A stretch of 64,000 bases of DNA, from contig NZ_JBEWSZ010000001.1 in NCBI RefSeq assembly GCF_040537815.1, forward strand, positions 5,022,001 through 5,086,000, written 5' to 3'. The notes under the pieces are model-generated. The model did not search any database. It was not told the origin of the DNA and worked only from the letters and a program-made list of their open reading frames with translations. Source of the stretch: Mesorhizobium shangrilense (GTDB lineage: Bacteria; Pseudomonadota; Alphaproteobacteria; Rhizobiales; Rhizobiaceae). Both the position numbers and the translations under genes were made by a program. Positions 44,347 to 52,409 of this stretch are shown here, piece after piece; the first letter of the stretch is position 1; the number at the start of each line of letters is the position of its first letter.

Positions 44347-44949
44347 ATGCGGCTGATCGCCGAAAATCTGGGCGGCGAGCGCGGCGGCGAGCCCGTTTTT
44401 TCCGCCGTCGGTTTTGCGCTGGAGAGCGGTCAGGCACTGATCGTCACCGGGCCGAACGGTTCTGGAAAATCGACACTGCTGCGAATCATTGCCGGGCTGT
44501 TGCCGGCGGCGGAAGGTCGCGCGGTCATCGAGGACGGTGGCGACGAATTCCCGTCGGTCGCGTCAGCCTGCCACTATCTCGGCCATCAGAATGCGATGAA
44601 GACGGTGTTGAGCGTGACGGAGAATTTGCGCTTTTGGCGCGATTTCAATGGCGAAGGGGTGCTGGGCGTCGAAGAAGCGCTTGAAACCGTTGGGCTCGGC
44701 GGTATCGGCCATCTGCCTTTCGGGTATCTCTCGACAGGGCAACGGCGGCGGGCGGCAATCGCGAAACTGCTGGTCAGTGATCGGCCGCTGTGGCTCCTTG
44801 ATGAGCCGACGGCGGGACTGGACAAGGCCTCGGAGCGGCGGTTTGCGGGACTGATGTCGAGGTACTGCGCAGGCGGTGGGATCATCGTCGCTGCGACGCA
44901 CCTGCCGCTCGGATTGGACGGTGCAAGGGAATTGAGGATGGGCGATTGA
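44347..44949 (+). CDS. ccmA: cytochrome c maturation ATP-binding protein CcmA
   Basis: This 200-aa ATPase of the System I haem handling complex has Walker A GPNGSGKST at residues 35-43, the signature LSTGQRRRAAIAKLL near 129 and Walker B LWLLDEPTAGLD near 150. It works with CcmB, CcmC and CcmD to release haem-loaded CcmE in the inner membrane. ATG at 44347 begins MRLIAENLGGERGGEPVFSA. It heads the ccmA-ccmB-ccmD-ccmG order and is divergent from acnA. ccmC is missing from the locus. Confidence 0.95.
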   Translation: MRLIAENLGGERGGEPVFSAVGFALESGQALIVTGPNGSGKSTLLRIIAGLLPAAEGRAVIEDGGDEFPSVASACHYLGHQNAMKTVLSVTENLRFWRDFNGEGVLGVEEALETVGLGGIGHLPFGYLSTGQRRRAAIAKLLVSDRPLWLLDEPTAGLDKASERRFAGLMSRYCAGGGIIVAATHLPLGLDGARELRMGD

Positions 44950-44986
44950 TGTCGGCATTGCCTCCTCAAAAAGGGACCGCATCATA

Positions 44987-45652
44987 ATGTGGTCGCTCTT
45001 CCTGCGCGACATCCGTCTCAACATCCGTGCCGGCGGCGGCGCTCTGACCGGCGTCATCTTTTTCCTCGCGGTCATCGCCACCATTCCGTTCGGCGTCGGG
45101 CCGGACCTGAAGCTGCTCGCCCGCATTGGCCCGGCGATCCTGTGGATCGGGGCGCTGCTTGCCTGCCTGCTCGGCCTCGACCGCCTGTTCCAGGCCGACC
45201 GCGAGGACGGTTCGCTCGACCTTTTGGTTGTTGGCAACGACCGCCACATGCTGGCGCTGACCGTGCTGGTGAAATGCCTGGCGCATTGGGCGGGGAGCGT
45301 GCTGCCGTTGGTGATCGCCGCGCCGCTGCTTGGCCTGTTCATGAACATGGAGCCGCTTGCCATCGGTGCCACGGCCCTGACACTGCTGGTCGGCACGCCG
45401 GCGATCACTTTCATCGGTGCCGCCGGTGCGGCGGTGGCGGTGGCGCTGCCGCGCGGCGGGTTGCTGATCTCGGTGCTGGTGCTGCCGCTGACCATTCCCG
45501 TGCTGATCTTCGGCGTTTCGGCGAGCTATGGCGCGACGGCCAATCCCGACCCGTTCCTGCAGCCCTTCCTCATTCTTGCCGCGCTGACGCTGTTTCTTGC
45601 CGTGCTGGGGCCCGTCTCCGCGGCGCTGGCATTGCGGCACGGGACGGATTGA
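44987..45652 (+). CDS. ccmB: haem exporter permease CcmB
   Basis: A 221-aa membrane protein with six hydrophobic segments. It starts MWSLFLRDIRLNIRAGGGAL and has the CcmB pattern DREDGSLDLLVVGNDRHMLALTVLVKCLAHW near residue 70 and GGLLISVLVLPLTIPVLIFG near 160. It forms the channel-like part of the ABC complex with CcmA in cytochrome c maturation. It follows ccmA after 37 bases. The next gene in related genomes is ccmC, but only about 150 bases separate it from ccmD here. Confidence 0.96.
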   Translation: MWSLFLRDIRLNIRAGGGALTGVIFFLAVIATIPFGVGPDLKLLARIGPAILWIGALLACLLGLDRLFQADREDGSLDLLVVGNDRHMLALTVLVKCLAHWAGSVLPLVIAAPLLGLFMNMEPLAIGATALTLLVGTPAITFIGAAGAAVAVALPRGGLLISVLVLPLTIPVLIFGVSASYGATANPDPFLQPFLILAALTLFLAVLGPVSAALALRHGTD

Positions 45653-45670
45653 GGCCGTCATGCGCCAAGG

Positions 45671-45805
45671 ATGAAGGTGGCATGGACGATGGTGGCATGC
45701 GGCGCGGCGCCAGATTGCGAAGCCGAGGATGCAAGGCTAAGGGAAGGCATGATCGAACGAAGCGGCATGATCGGGCTGAAAGTCTTGGCGGAGCGGGTCG
45801 CATGA
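45671..45805 (+). CDS. 44-codon open frame in the ccmC slot, uncertain
   Basis: ATG at 45671 to TGA at 45805 reads MKVAWTMVACGAAPDCEAED then ARLREGMIERSGMIGLKVLA and ERVA, ending inside the ccmD start (ATGA). Codon use is unlike the neighbours, with several AGG and CTA codons. It does not resemble the membrane-spanning, tryptophan-rich CcmC. It may be a chance frame left by loss of ccmC. It is listed because it occupies the site where ccmC is expected and because its stop is perfectly coupled to ccmD. Confidence 0.25.
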   Translation: MKVAWTMVACGAAPDCEAEDARLREGMIERSGMIGLKVLAERVA

Positions 45806-45975
45806 GTGCTCACGCCCTTTACGTGACCGCAGCCTACGGCATCACGGCCGTGGTCCTGGCCGGGCTGATCGGCTGGATTCTCATCGACCAGCGGGCACGT
45901 AAGCGCGAACTCGCCGAACTCGAAGCAGCCGGCATCCGGCGGCGTTCCGACAAGGCCGGGACGGTCAAGTCATGA
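45802..45975 (+). CDS. ccmD: haem exporter small subunit CcmD
   Basis: A 57-aa protein with one membrane helix (YVTAAYGITAVVLAGLIGWI) followed by the CcmD pattern DQRARKRELAELEAAGIRRR near the C terminus. It supports release of haem-loaded CcmE by the CcmABCD complex. It ends in the start codon of ccmG (ATGA, four-base overlap), so the two are translationally coupled. Confidence 0.93.
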   Translation: MSAHALYVTAAYGITAVVLAGLIGWILIDQRARKRELAELEAAGIRRRSDKAGTVKS

Positions 45976-46550
45976 GCATGGAAACGGAAACGCCGGCGCG
46001 TGGGCGACGCCTGATCGTGCTTTTGCCGCTGCTGGTTTTCCTGGGATTGGCCGGATTGTTCCTGTCGCAGCTGCTGTCCGGCCGCGACATTTCGGAAGTG
46101 CCGTCGGCCTTGATCGGCCTGCCGGCGCCACAGACAAACCTGCCGCCGCTTGAAGGCAGCAATCTGCCGGGGCTCGATTCCAGCCAGTTCGCGGGGCGGG
46201 TGACGCTGGTCAACGTGTTCGCGTCCTGGTGCGCGCCGTGCCGGGAAGAACATCCCGTGCTGCTCGCTTTGTCGCAGGACAAGCGCTTCGTCATGGCGGC
46301 GCTGAACTACAAGGACCGGCCGGAAAATGCCCGCCGGTTCCTCGGCGATCTCGGCAACCCGTTCCAGGCCATCGGTGTTGACGAGGCGGGCCGCACGGCG
46401 ATCGACTGGGGTGTCTACGGCGTGCCGGAAACCTTCGTCATCGGCAAGGACGGCAAGATCGCCTACAAGCATGTCGGCCCGCTGACGCCGGAGACGGCGC
46501 AGAGCCTGCTGTTGCCGCGGATCGACAAGGCTCTTGCCGCGCCGAACTGA
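45972..46550 (+). CDS. ccmG: thiol:disulfide interchange protein CcmG/DsbE
   Basis: A 192-aa thioredoxin-like protein anchored by one N-terminal helix (residues 15-35). The active site is WCAPCREEHP with Cys87 and Cys90. The C-terminal part YGVPETFVIGKDGKIAYKHVGPLTPE is typical of CcmG. It reduces the haem-binding cysteines of apocytochrome c in the periplasm. It starts inside the ccmD stop and is the last gene of the ccm run; a repeat-rich gap follows. Confidence 0.95.
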   Translation: MSMETETPARGRRLIVLLPLLVFLGLAGLFLSQLLSGRDISEVPSALIGLPAPQTNLPPLEGSNLPGLDSSQFAGRVTLVNVFASWCAPCREEHPVLLALSQDKRFVMAALNYKDRPENARRFLGDLGNPFQAIGVDEAGRTAIDWGVYGVPETFVIGKDGKIAYKHVGPLTPETAQSLLLPRIDKALAAPN

Positions 46551-46564
46551 GCGGCGGCGCCAGG

Positions 46565-46735
46565 CTCCCTCATCCGGCCGCACGCGGCCACCTTCTCCCC
46601 GGCGGGGAGAAGAGAAGCGGAAGCGCCAAACTGCTCCTCTCCCCTTGGGGAGATGCCGGATTGCCCCGAATTGCTCTTGCAATTCGGTTTGGCAATCCGG
46701 GTGAGGGGGCTGCGCCCCGCTGTTGCGAAGGTCGA
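46565..46735. repeat. dispersed palindromic repeat cluster after ccmG
   Basis: Three hairpins stand in series. CTTCTCCCC at 46592-46600 pairs with GGGGAGAAG at 46604-46612. A second C-rich/G-rich hairpin is near 46638-46652. CCGGATTGCC at 46657-46666 pairs with GGCAATCCGG at 46691-46700, with an inner GAATTGC/GCAATTC pair. The first hairpin belongs to the same family as the copies at 9427 and 51757. No gene lies here. Confidence 0.75.
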
Positions 46736-46744
46736 CTGAAAAGA

Positions 46745-46912
46745 TCAGCCGTAAATCTGCTTGTGGACCTGATACAGCATCTCGCTGCGGTCGGCGCGCA
46801 TGTCGGCCAGATCGCGGCTGGAGAAGCTGTCGATTTCCGCGACGAGGCGGTTGTAGTGCTTGCGCTTGGCAATGCTGGTGCGAGCGCGGTTCATGAGGTC
46901 GTTGAAGATCAT
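46745..46912 (-). CDS. DUF1127 domain-containing small protein
   Basis: A 55-aa basic protein: MIFNDLMNRARTSIAKRKHY followed by NRLVAEIDSFSSRDLADMRADRSEM. The DUF1127 pattern (LxxLDDRxLxDIGLxRxDI-like) is recognisable in SFSSRDLADMRADR. In Agrobacterium and Rhodobacter, small DUF1127 proteins influence RNA turnover and phosphate or stress responses. The ATG at 46912 follows AGGGAAC. An inverted repeat at 46991-47026 lies about 80 bases upstream, with a repeat cluster downstream. Confidence 0.82.
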   Translation of the reverse strand: MIFNDLMNRARTSIAKRKHYNRLVAEIDSFSSRDLADMRADRSEMLYQVHKQIYG

Positions 46913-46990
46913 GGGTAAGTTCCCTTTTCTTGAGCCGCATTCTCGCGGCCGTTGTTCCTCCCTTGATCGGTACGAAGCATGACATAGGAA

Positions 46991-47030
46991 TGGTGCGTTG
47001 CAAAAAGAAGATGTTGCAATGCACCATTGC
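46991..47030. promoter_or_regulatory. inverted repeat upstream of the DUF1127 gene, candidate operator
   Basis: TGGTGCGTTGCAA at 46991-47003 pairs with TTGCAATGCACCA at 47014-47026 (one mismatch, 10-base spacer). A second overlapping palindrome, GCAATG/CATTGC, lies at 47016-47030. It is 79 bases from the DUF1127 ATG and could serve either divergent gene. The regulator is unknown. Confidence 0.5.
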
Positions 47031-47184
47031 ACGCAGCGCATAGCCGGTTAATGGCGCCCTAACTACCAGGATCCAGCCGAGCCGCGCCTGCTCCCATTTT
47101 GTCTTACAAATGCGGATGCCCCGTCTTGCCATATCGATCGCGGGCTGGCTTGATCTGACGTCACGTGATGCCGGGAGGAAAAGC

Positions 47185-48105
<921 letters not shown>

Positions 48106-48264
48106 GGTTGCCGGAAACTCTTCTCTGGCGACCTTTGCTGGCGTTTCTGCGCTTACCCGCTGTGCCTGCCGCGCTGCGGTTCCCGGCACCGTCAGGCAAT
48201 TCGCAAGAGCGAATTTCGGATCAGCTTCCCGACGGCAGCCGACAAAATCCAAAGGGAGAAAATC

Positions 48265-48471
48265 ATGCCATTCGTCAACATCCGCATCGTCAAGGAAGTG
48301 ATCGCCGCCGATCCCGCAGGCAAGAAGGCTGACATCGCCAAAAAAGTCACGGCGGCCATCATGGATGCTACCGGGCTGGGCAATGACGATGTCTGGGTGG
48401 TCTTCGAGGAGGTCAATGCGCGGGACTGGTATGTCGGCAAGACCGACGTCGAGACGTTGCGCAAGGGTTAG
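48265..48471 (+). CDS. 4-oxalocrotonate tautomerase family protein
   Basis: A 68-aa protein: MPFVNIRIVKEVIAADPAGK is followed by KADIAKKVTAAIMDATGLGN and the strand DVWVVFEEV. The catalytic N-terminal proline is Pro2, exposed after removal of methionine, as in all 4-OT proteins. NARDWYVGKT resembles the late arginine-containing region. It isomerises unsaturated keto acids in ring-cleavage pathways or may do a related reaction. The ATG follows AAAGGGAGAAAATC. Confidence 0.92.
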   Translation: MPFVNIRIVKEVIAADPAGKKADIAKKVTAAIMDATGLGNDDVWVVFEEVNARDWYVGKTDVETLRKG

Positions 48472-48510
48472 GTCGAGGAGTGGCGAAAGCGAGGTAGCGG
48501 TCGCCGAGCA

Positions 48511-49044
48511 TCAACGCGAGCGGATAAAATCGGCGAACGTGGTGAGCGCTTTCCGCACCGCGAGCACATTTTCCGCCTCAGCCAAAATAGCCGCCACCTC
48601 TGGTGCCTTCTTGCCAAGCAAACCGACTTCGAGTTCCGCGCCGTCATAAAGCGCGAACGACATCGTCCGTATGATCTCGGCCAGCGCAGATCGGGCAAAC
48701 AGCGAGCGCGGCGACGCGTGTACCAGCATGGCGGGCTTGCCGACCGCGGCGTCGCGCGACACCAGCCAGTCGAGCGCGTTCTTCAGTCCACCCGGCACAC
48801 CATGGGCATATTCCGGGCAGGAGACGATGACGCCATCGGCGTTTGTGACGGCGTCGATCAGCAAGGCTGCTTCCGGCGGCGTCCGCTCGCCTTCATCATC
48901 CGGATTGAAGATCGGCAGGTGGCCGAGCCGGTCATAGACCGTGACCTGGCATCCAGGCGGTGCGTTTCGCGCCAGTGCTGCGACCAGGGCCGAATTGGTG
49001 GAGGCCACCCGCAGGCTGCCAGAAATGGCGATGATATTCAGCAC
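48511..49044 (-). CDS. NAD(P)H-dependent FMN reductase
   Basis: A 177-aa flavodoxin-like reductase. The FMN-phosphate loop is ISGSLRVASTNSALV at residues 6-20, and SCPEYAHGVPGGLKNALDWL near residue 75-95 is the family signature (PEY-G-PG-LKNALDW). It reduces flavins, quinones or azo compounds. The start is a GTG at 49044 and lacks an obvious site, so a slightly later start is possible. It lies between convergent and co-directional genes without clear coupling; the next gene in its direction upstream ends only 40 bases away. Confidence 0.9.
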   Translation of the reverse strand: MLNIIAISGSLRVASTNSALVAALARNAPPGCQVTVYDRLGHLPIFNPDDEGERTPPEAALLIDAVTNADGVIVSCPEYAHGVPGGLKNALDWLVSRDAAVGKPAMLVHASPRSLFARSALAEIIRTMSFALYDGAELEVGLLGKKAPEVAAILAEAENVLAVRKALTTFADFIRSR

Positions 49045-49083
49045 TGTGCGGGACCAGTCCGGGACGAATCGTGTCCGGACAGC

Positions 49084-49704
49084 CTACCACATCGTCTGCT
49101 TGTAGCTGTCGTCCAGCCAGCGGTCGGTTGCTTCGGCGGAATCGGCAAGCGCCAGCTGGTCGCGCAGGATCTGGCCGAGCGTCGGCAGCGTCGTGCGGTC
49201 GTACCAGCTCTCCGGCTTCCACAGGTCGGAGCGCATGAAGGCCTTGGCACAATGCATGTAGGTGGCCTTGACGGCGACGACGATGACGCTTTGCGGCTCC
49301 CTGCCGTCGACGGCGAGCCGTTCGCGCAAGGTGGCATCGACGGTGATGCGGGCATCGCCATTGACGCGCAGCGTCTCGTTCATGCCGGGAATGAGGAAGA
49401 GCAGTCCGACCGAAGGGTTGAGGAGGATGTTCTCCAGCGTGTCCAGACGATTGTTGCCGGGCCGGTCGGGAATGGCGATGGTCCTGTCGTCGAGAATGGC
49501 TGCGAAACCCGGCCGGTCGCCCCGCGGCGTCACGTCGGCATTGCCGGCGCCATCGGATGAACCGATCAGCACGAACGGGCTCTTGCCGATGAAGGAGCGG
49601 CAATGGCCATCCAGCGCCTTCAGCTCCTTGCGGATCGAGCCGTCCGTCGGCCGGGGCGTCTTGTAGATCGTCCTCAGCTGTTCGCGCGTGGCGACGAATT
49701 CCAT
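49084..49704 (-). CDS. pyridoxamine 5'-phosphate oxidase family protein (MSMEG_1061-like)
   Basis: A 206-aa flavin- or F420-binding split-barrel protein. Segments include FIGKSPFVLIGSSDGAGNADVTPRGDRPGF near residue 37, typical of the family, and DDRTIAIPDRPGNNRLDTLENILLNPSVGLLFLIPG near 70. A role in detoxification or cofactor chemistry is likely but not defined. The ATG at 49704 starts MEFVATREQLRTIYKTPRPT. It lies 26 bases after ispZ in the same direction and may share its transcript with the upstream ftsY operon. Confidence 0.87.
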   Translation of the reverse strand: MEFVATREQLRTIYKTPRPTDGSIRKELKALDGHCRSFIGKSPFVLIGSSDGAGNADVTPRGDRPGFAAILDDRTIAIPDRPGNNRLDTLENILLNPSVGLLFLIPGMNETLRVNGDARITVDATLRERLAVDGREPQSVIVVAVKATYMHCAKAFMRSDLWKPESWYDRTTLPTLGQILRDQLALADSAEATDRWLDDSYKQTMW

Positions 49705-49730
49705 GGCCCTCTCCCTATTGTTTGCCGGCC

Positions 49731-50402
49731 CTATTGTTTGCCGGCCTTCTCTCCGGTCTTGTCGTCCAGCGAATGACGCAGGATCAGCGGCATCTGGCTG
49801 AACGTGAACAGAAGCGTGATCGGCATGATTCCCCAGACCTTGAAGGTAACCCAGGCGTCGGTGGAAAAATTGCGCCACACCACTTCGTTGACGATGGCCA
49901 GGAACAGAAAGAACAGGCCCCAGCGGAAGGTCAGTTTCCGCCAACCTTCGGCATCGAGGCTGAAGGCAGAATCGAAGACATAGCCGAGCAGCGACTTGCC
50001 GAAGAACAGGCCGCCAAGCAGCACGCCGCCAAACAGCGTGTTGACGATGGTCGGCTTCATCTTGATGAAGATGTCGTCCTGCAGATAGAGCGTCAGCGCA
50101 CCGAAGATCAGCACGACGACGCCCGACACCATCGGCATGATCGGCAGGGTGCGGGTCAGCAGCCAGGAGGCGATCAGGGCGATCGCGGTCGCGGCCATGA
50201 ACAGTCCGGTGGCGACGAAGATCGGGCCGCCGAGTTCGGCCAGCGCGGGAAACTTCTGCAGCAGCCATTCGCCGCGCGCATTGGCGAAGAAGAACACCAT
50301 CAGCGGCCCGAGCTCCAGCACCAGCTTGAGCACGGGATTGAGGCCTTCCTTTTTTCCCTTCTGAGGATCGGACGGATCGCGTTCGAGGATGGGTGGGTTC
50401 AT
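49731..50402 (-). CDS. ispZ: septation protein A (YciB/IspZ family)
   Basis: A 223-aa inner-membrane protein with five or six hydrophobic segments. Family features are [29 protein letters not shown] near residue 20 and [28 protein letters not shown] near 115, with [32 protein letters not shown] near 160. The name comes from Shigella septation mutants; the function remains unclear. ATG at 50402 is chosen; an ATG at 50423 is also possible. A 16-base tandem duplication at 49715-49746 includes the stop codon and just beyond it. Confidence 0.92.
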   Translation of the reverse strand: MNPPILERDPSDPQKGKKEGLNPVLKLVLELGPLMVFFFANARGEWLLQKFPALAELGGPIFVATGLFMAATAIALIASWLLTRTLPIMPMVSGVVVLIFGALTLYLQDDIFIKMKPTIVNTLFGGVLLGGLFFGKSLLGYVFDSAFSLDAEGWRKLTFRWGLFFLFLAIVNEVVWRNFSTDAWVTFKVWGIMPITLLFTFSQMPLILRHSLDDKTGEKAGKQ

Positions 50403-50464
50403 GAAAACTTCTTTCTTACGCATGATCTGATCCAGAAAGTCTGCAACTTTCTGGGATATGCTTG

Positions 50465-52396
50465 TTAGGCCACTCCAGCGATCGCCCGGGCGAATTCGCT
50501 TGCCGAGAAAGGTTCGAGGTCGTCGACCTGTTCGCCGACGCCGATGAAATAAACCGGCAATTTGTGCTTTGCCGCGATCGCCACCAAGATACCGCCGCGC
50601 GCCGTGCCGTCCAGCTTGGTCATCACCAGGCCATTGACGCCGGCGACATTGCGGAAGATCTCGACCTGGTTCAGCGCGTTCTGGCCGGTGGTAGCGTCGA
50701 CCGTCTGCAGCACGGTGTGCGGCGCTTCCGGATCGAGCTTGCCCAGCACGCGGACGATCTTTTCGAGTTCCGCCATCAGTTCGACCTTGTTCTGCAGCCG
50801 GCCGGCGGTGTCGATGATCAGCACGTCGGAGCCCGCCTGTTTGGCCTTCTCGAAGGCGTCGTAGGCAAGGCCGGCCGCATCGGCACCGAGCTTGGAGGAG
50901 ATGACGGGCGATTTCGTCCGCTCGCCCCAGATCTTCAGCTGCTCGATCGCGGCAGCACGGAACGTGTCGCCGGCCGCCAGCATCACCGACAGGCCGCCAT
51001 CGGTGAGCTTCGCCGCCAGCTTGCCGATGGTTGTTGTCTTGCCGGTGCCGTTGACGCCGACGACAAGGATGACATGCGGCTTGTGGTTGAGGTCGAGCTC
51101 CAGCGGCCTGGCGACAGGGGTCAGGACCTTCTCGACCTCGGCGGCCATGATGGCGCGCACTTCCGTATCGGAGACATCCTTGCCGTAGCGGCTGGCGGCC
51201 AGCGCATCGGTGACGCGCAATGCGGTCTCCATGCCGAGGTCGGCGCGGATCAGCACATCCTCCAGATCCTGCAATGTCTCTTCGTCGAGCTTTCGCTTGG
51301 TGAAGACGCCGGCGATGTTGCCGGTGAGCTCGCGCGACGAACGGGCAAGTCCGTCCTTCATGCGCTGGAACCACGAGCGCCTCGGCGCCGGCTCCGGGGC
51401 CTTCTGCACCTCGGCCTTCTGCTCGACCTTCTTGGTGACGGTCACCTTGCCCGGAGCGGGCTTTGGCTCGGGCAGGGGTTGCGGGGCTGGTGGCGTGACC
51501 GGCTGCGGCTCGGGTGCGACCTCGGCAATGATGGGCTGTGCTTCGACGGGCGCCGGCTGGCGAAGGGGGGGCGCGATTTCCGCCGATGGCGCCGGAATCG
51601 TTGGCGCGGCTTCGTCGGTTGGCGCAAGGTCATTCGCAGGCTGGCGCTGCCCCTCACCCTTACCCTCTGCCCGTGAAGTACGGGGCGAGGCGGGCATCAG
51701 CGCCGAGGCTTCTTCTTCAACATTTGCAGGAGGGGCACTGGCGTCACGATCAGCGCCCTTCTCCCCGTCCCTATACGGGGAGAAGGTGCCGGCAGGCGGA
51801 TGAGGGGCGGCGCTGACATCCAAGGGAAGTCTGGCGGACGGGATCGCCGACGGCGTCTCGACTGGCGTCGGCACTTCCACGGGCGCAGGCTCTGGCTGTC
51901 TCCCCGGTACAGGCACGACTTCAGGCTGTTCTGGCGTCGGAATTTCCGGTGGCGCAGGTTCCGGAACGCGTTCCGGAACGACCGGCACCTCGGGCGTTTC
52001 TTGCGGGGCCGGCTGTTCAGCGGGTATTTCGGGAGCCTGTGGCTCCCGGGCGGGCTCGACCGGTCGCGGCTCCTCGGCCGGTACAGGCTCAGGCTGGATC
52101 TCGGGCTCGGACGGAACCGTAGGCTCCGGGGCTGGCGGGACGGTTGGAATGGGCTCGGGAACCGGTTCCTCGACAGGCGCCGGTTCCGGCTGAGGCGGCT
52201 CGGCCGGAACTGTCGGCACAATTTCCGCCTGCGGCTCGTCGCGCTTCAAGAATTCCGGAACGACCTGTTCGGCCGCCGGCTTCAGCGCATCCAGCTGATC
52301 CCATTTGATCGGTGGCAGCGGCGCGGTCTCGTCGATCCGCTCTTCGACAATCTCTTTCTTGCCGAACGAAAATATCTTCTTGAAAAAACCAGCCAT
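50465..52396 (-). CDS. ftsY: signal recognition particle receptor FtsY
   Basis: A 643-aa receptor, long for the family. The N terminus [20 protein letters not shown] is followed by a roughly 330-residue Pro/Glu-rich acidic region with repeated PEP/PVPE units, expected to bind membranes or be flexible. The NG domain begins near residue 345 and carries Walker [10 protein letters not shown] near 449, then [12 protein letters not shown] and [12 protein letters not shown]. Within the acidic region, residues 196-214 ([20 protein letters not shown]) are an in-frame palindromic repeat, and residues about 231-253 carry a second one. It follows mtaB after 13 bases and pairs with Ffh at 15851. Confidence 0.95.
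   Translation of the reverse strand: MAGFFKKIFSFGKKEIVEERIDETAPLPPIKWDQLDALKPAAEQVVPEFLKRDEPQAEIVPTVPAEPPQPEPAPVEEPVPEPIPTVPPAPEPTVPSEPEIQPEPVPAEEPRPVEPAREPQAPEIPAEQPAPQETPEVPVVPERVPEPAPPEIPTPEQPEVVPVPGRQPEPAPVEVPTPVETPSAIPSARLPLDVSAAPHPPAGTFSPYRDGEKGADRDASAPPANVEEEASALMPASPRTSRAEGKGEGQRQPANDLAPTDEAAPTIPAPSAEIAPPLRQPAPVEAQPIIAEVAPEPQPVTPPAPQPLPEPKPAPGKVTVTKKVEQKAEVQKAPEPAPRRSWFQRMKDGLARSSRELTGNIAGVFTKRKLDEETLQDLEDVLIRADLGMETALRVTDALAASRYGKDVSDTEVRAIMAAEVEKVLTPVARPLELDLNHKPHVILVVGVNGTGKTTTIGKLAAKLTDGGLSVMLAAGDTFRAAAIEQLKIWGERTKSPVISSKLGADAAGLAYDAFEKAKQAGSDVLIIDTAGRLQNKVELMAELEKIVRVLGKLDPEAPHTVLQTVDATTGQNALNQVEIFRNVAGVNGLVMTKLDGTARGGILVAIAAKHKLPVYFIGVGEQVDDLEPFSASEFARAIAGVA
51640..51708. repeat. 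second repeat-like element inside ftsY
   Basis: Within codons for about residues 231-253 of FtsY the plus strand has GCCCCTCACCCTTACCCTCT and then a CCCGT/ACGGG hairpin at about 51667-51680. It resembles the same class of C-rich/G-rich intergenic repeat as the unit at 51757-51808, but is a more diverged copy. It is read through in frame ([20 protein letters not shown]). Confidence 0.55.
51757..51808. repeat. dispersed palindromic repeat inserted in the ftsY coding region
   Basis: CCTTCTCCCCGT at 51757-51768 pairs with ACGGGGAGAAGG at 51775-51786, followed by TGCCGGCAGGCGGATGAGGG. The 34 bases at 51775-51808 match the intergenic copy 9441-9474 exactly. In ftsY it is read in frame as [17 protein letters not shown] within the acidic, variable region. 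Confidence 0.85.
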
Positions 52397-52409
52397 ATTT
52401 TTTGCGTTC

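Noticed and set aside
46565..46735. A possible CRISPR-like array of hairpins after ccmG
   Set aside because: The hairpins differ from one another and are not regularly spaced repeats with spacers; they are dispersed palindromic repeats.
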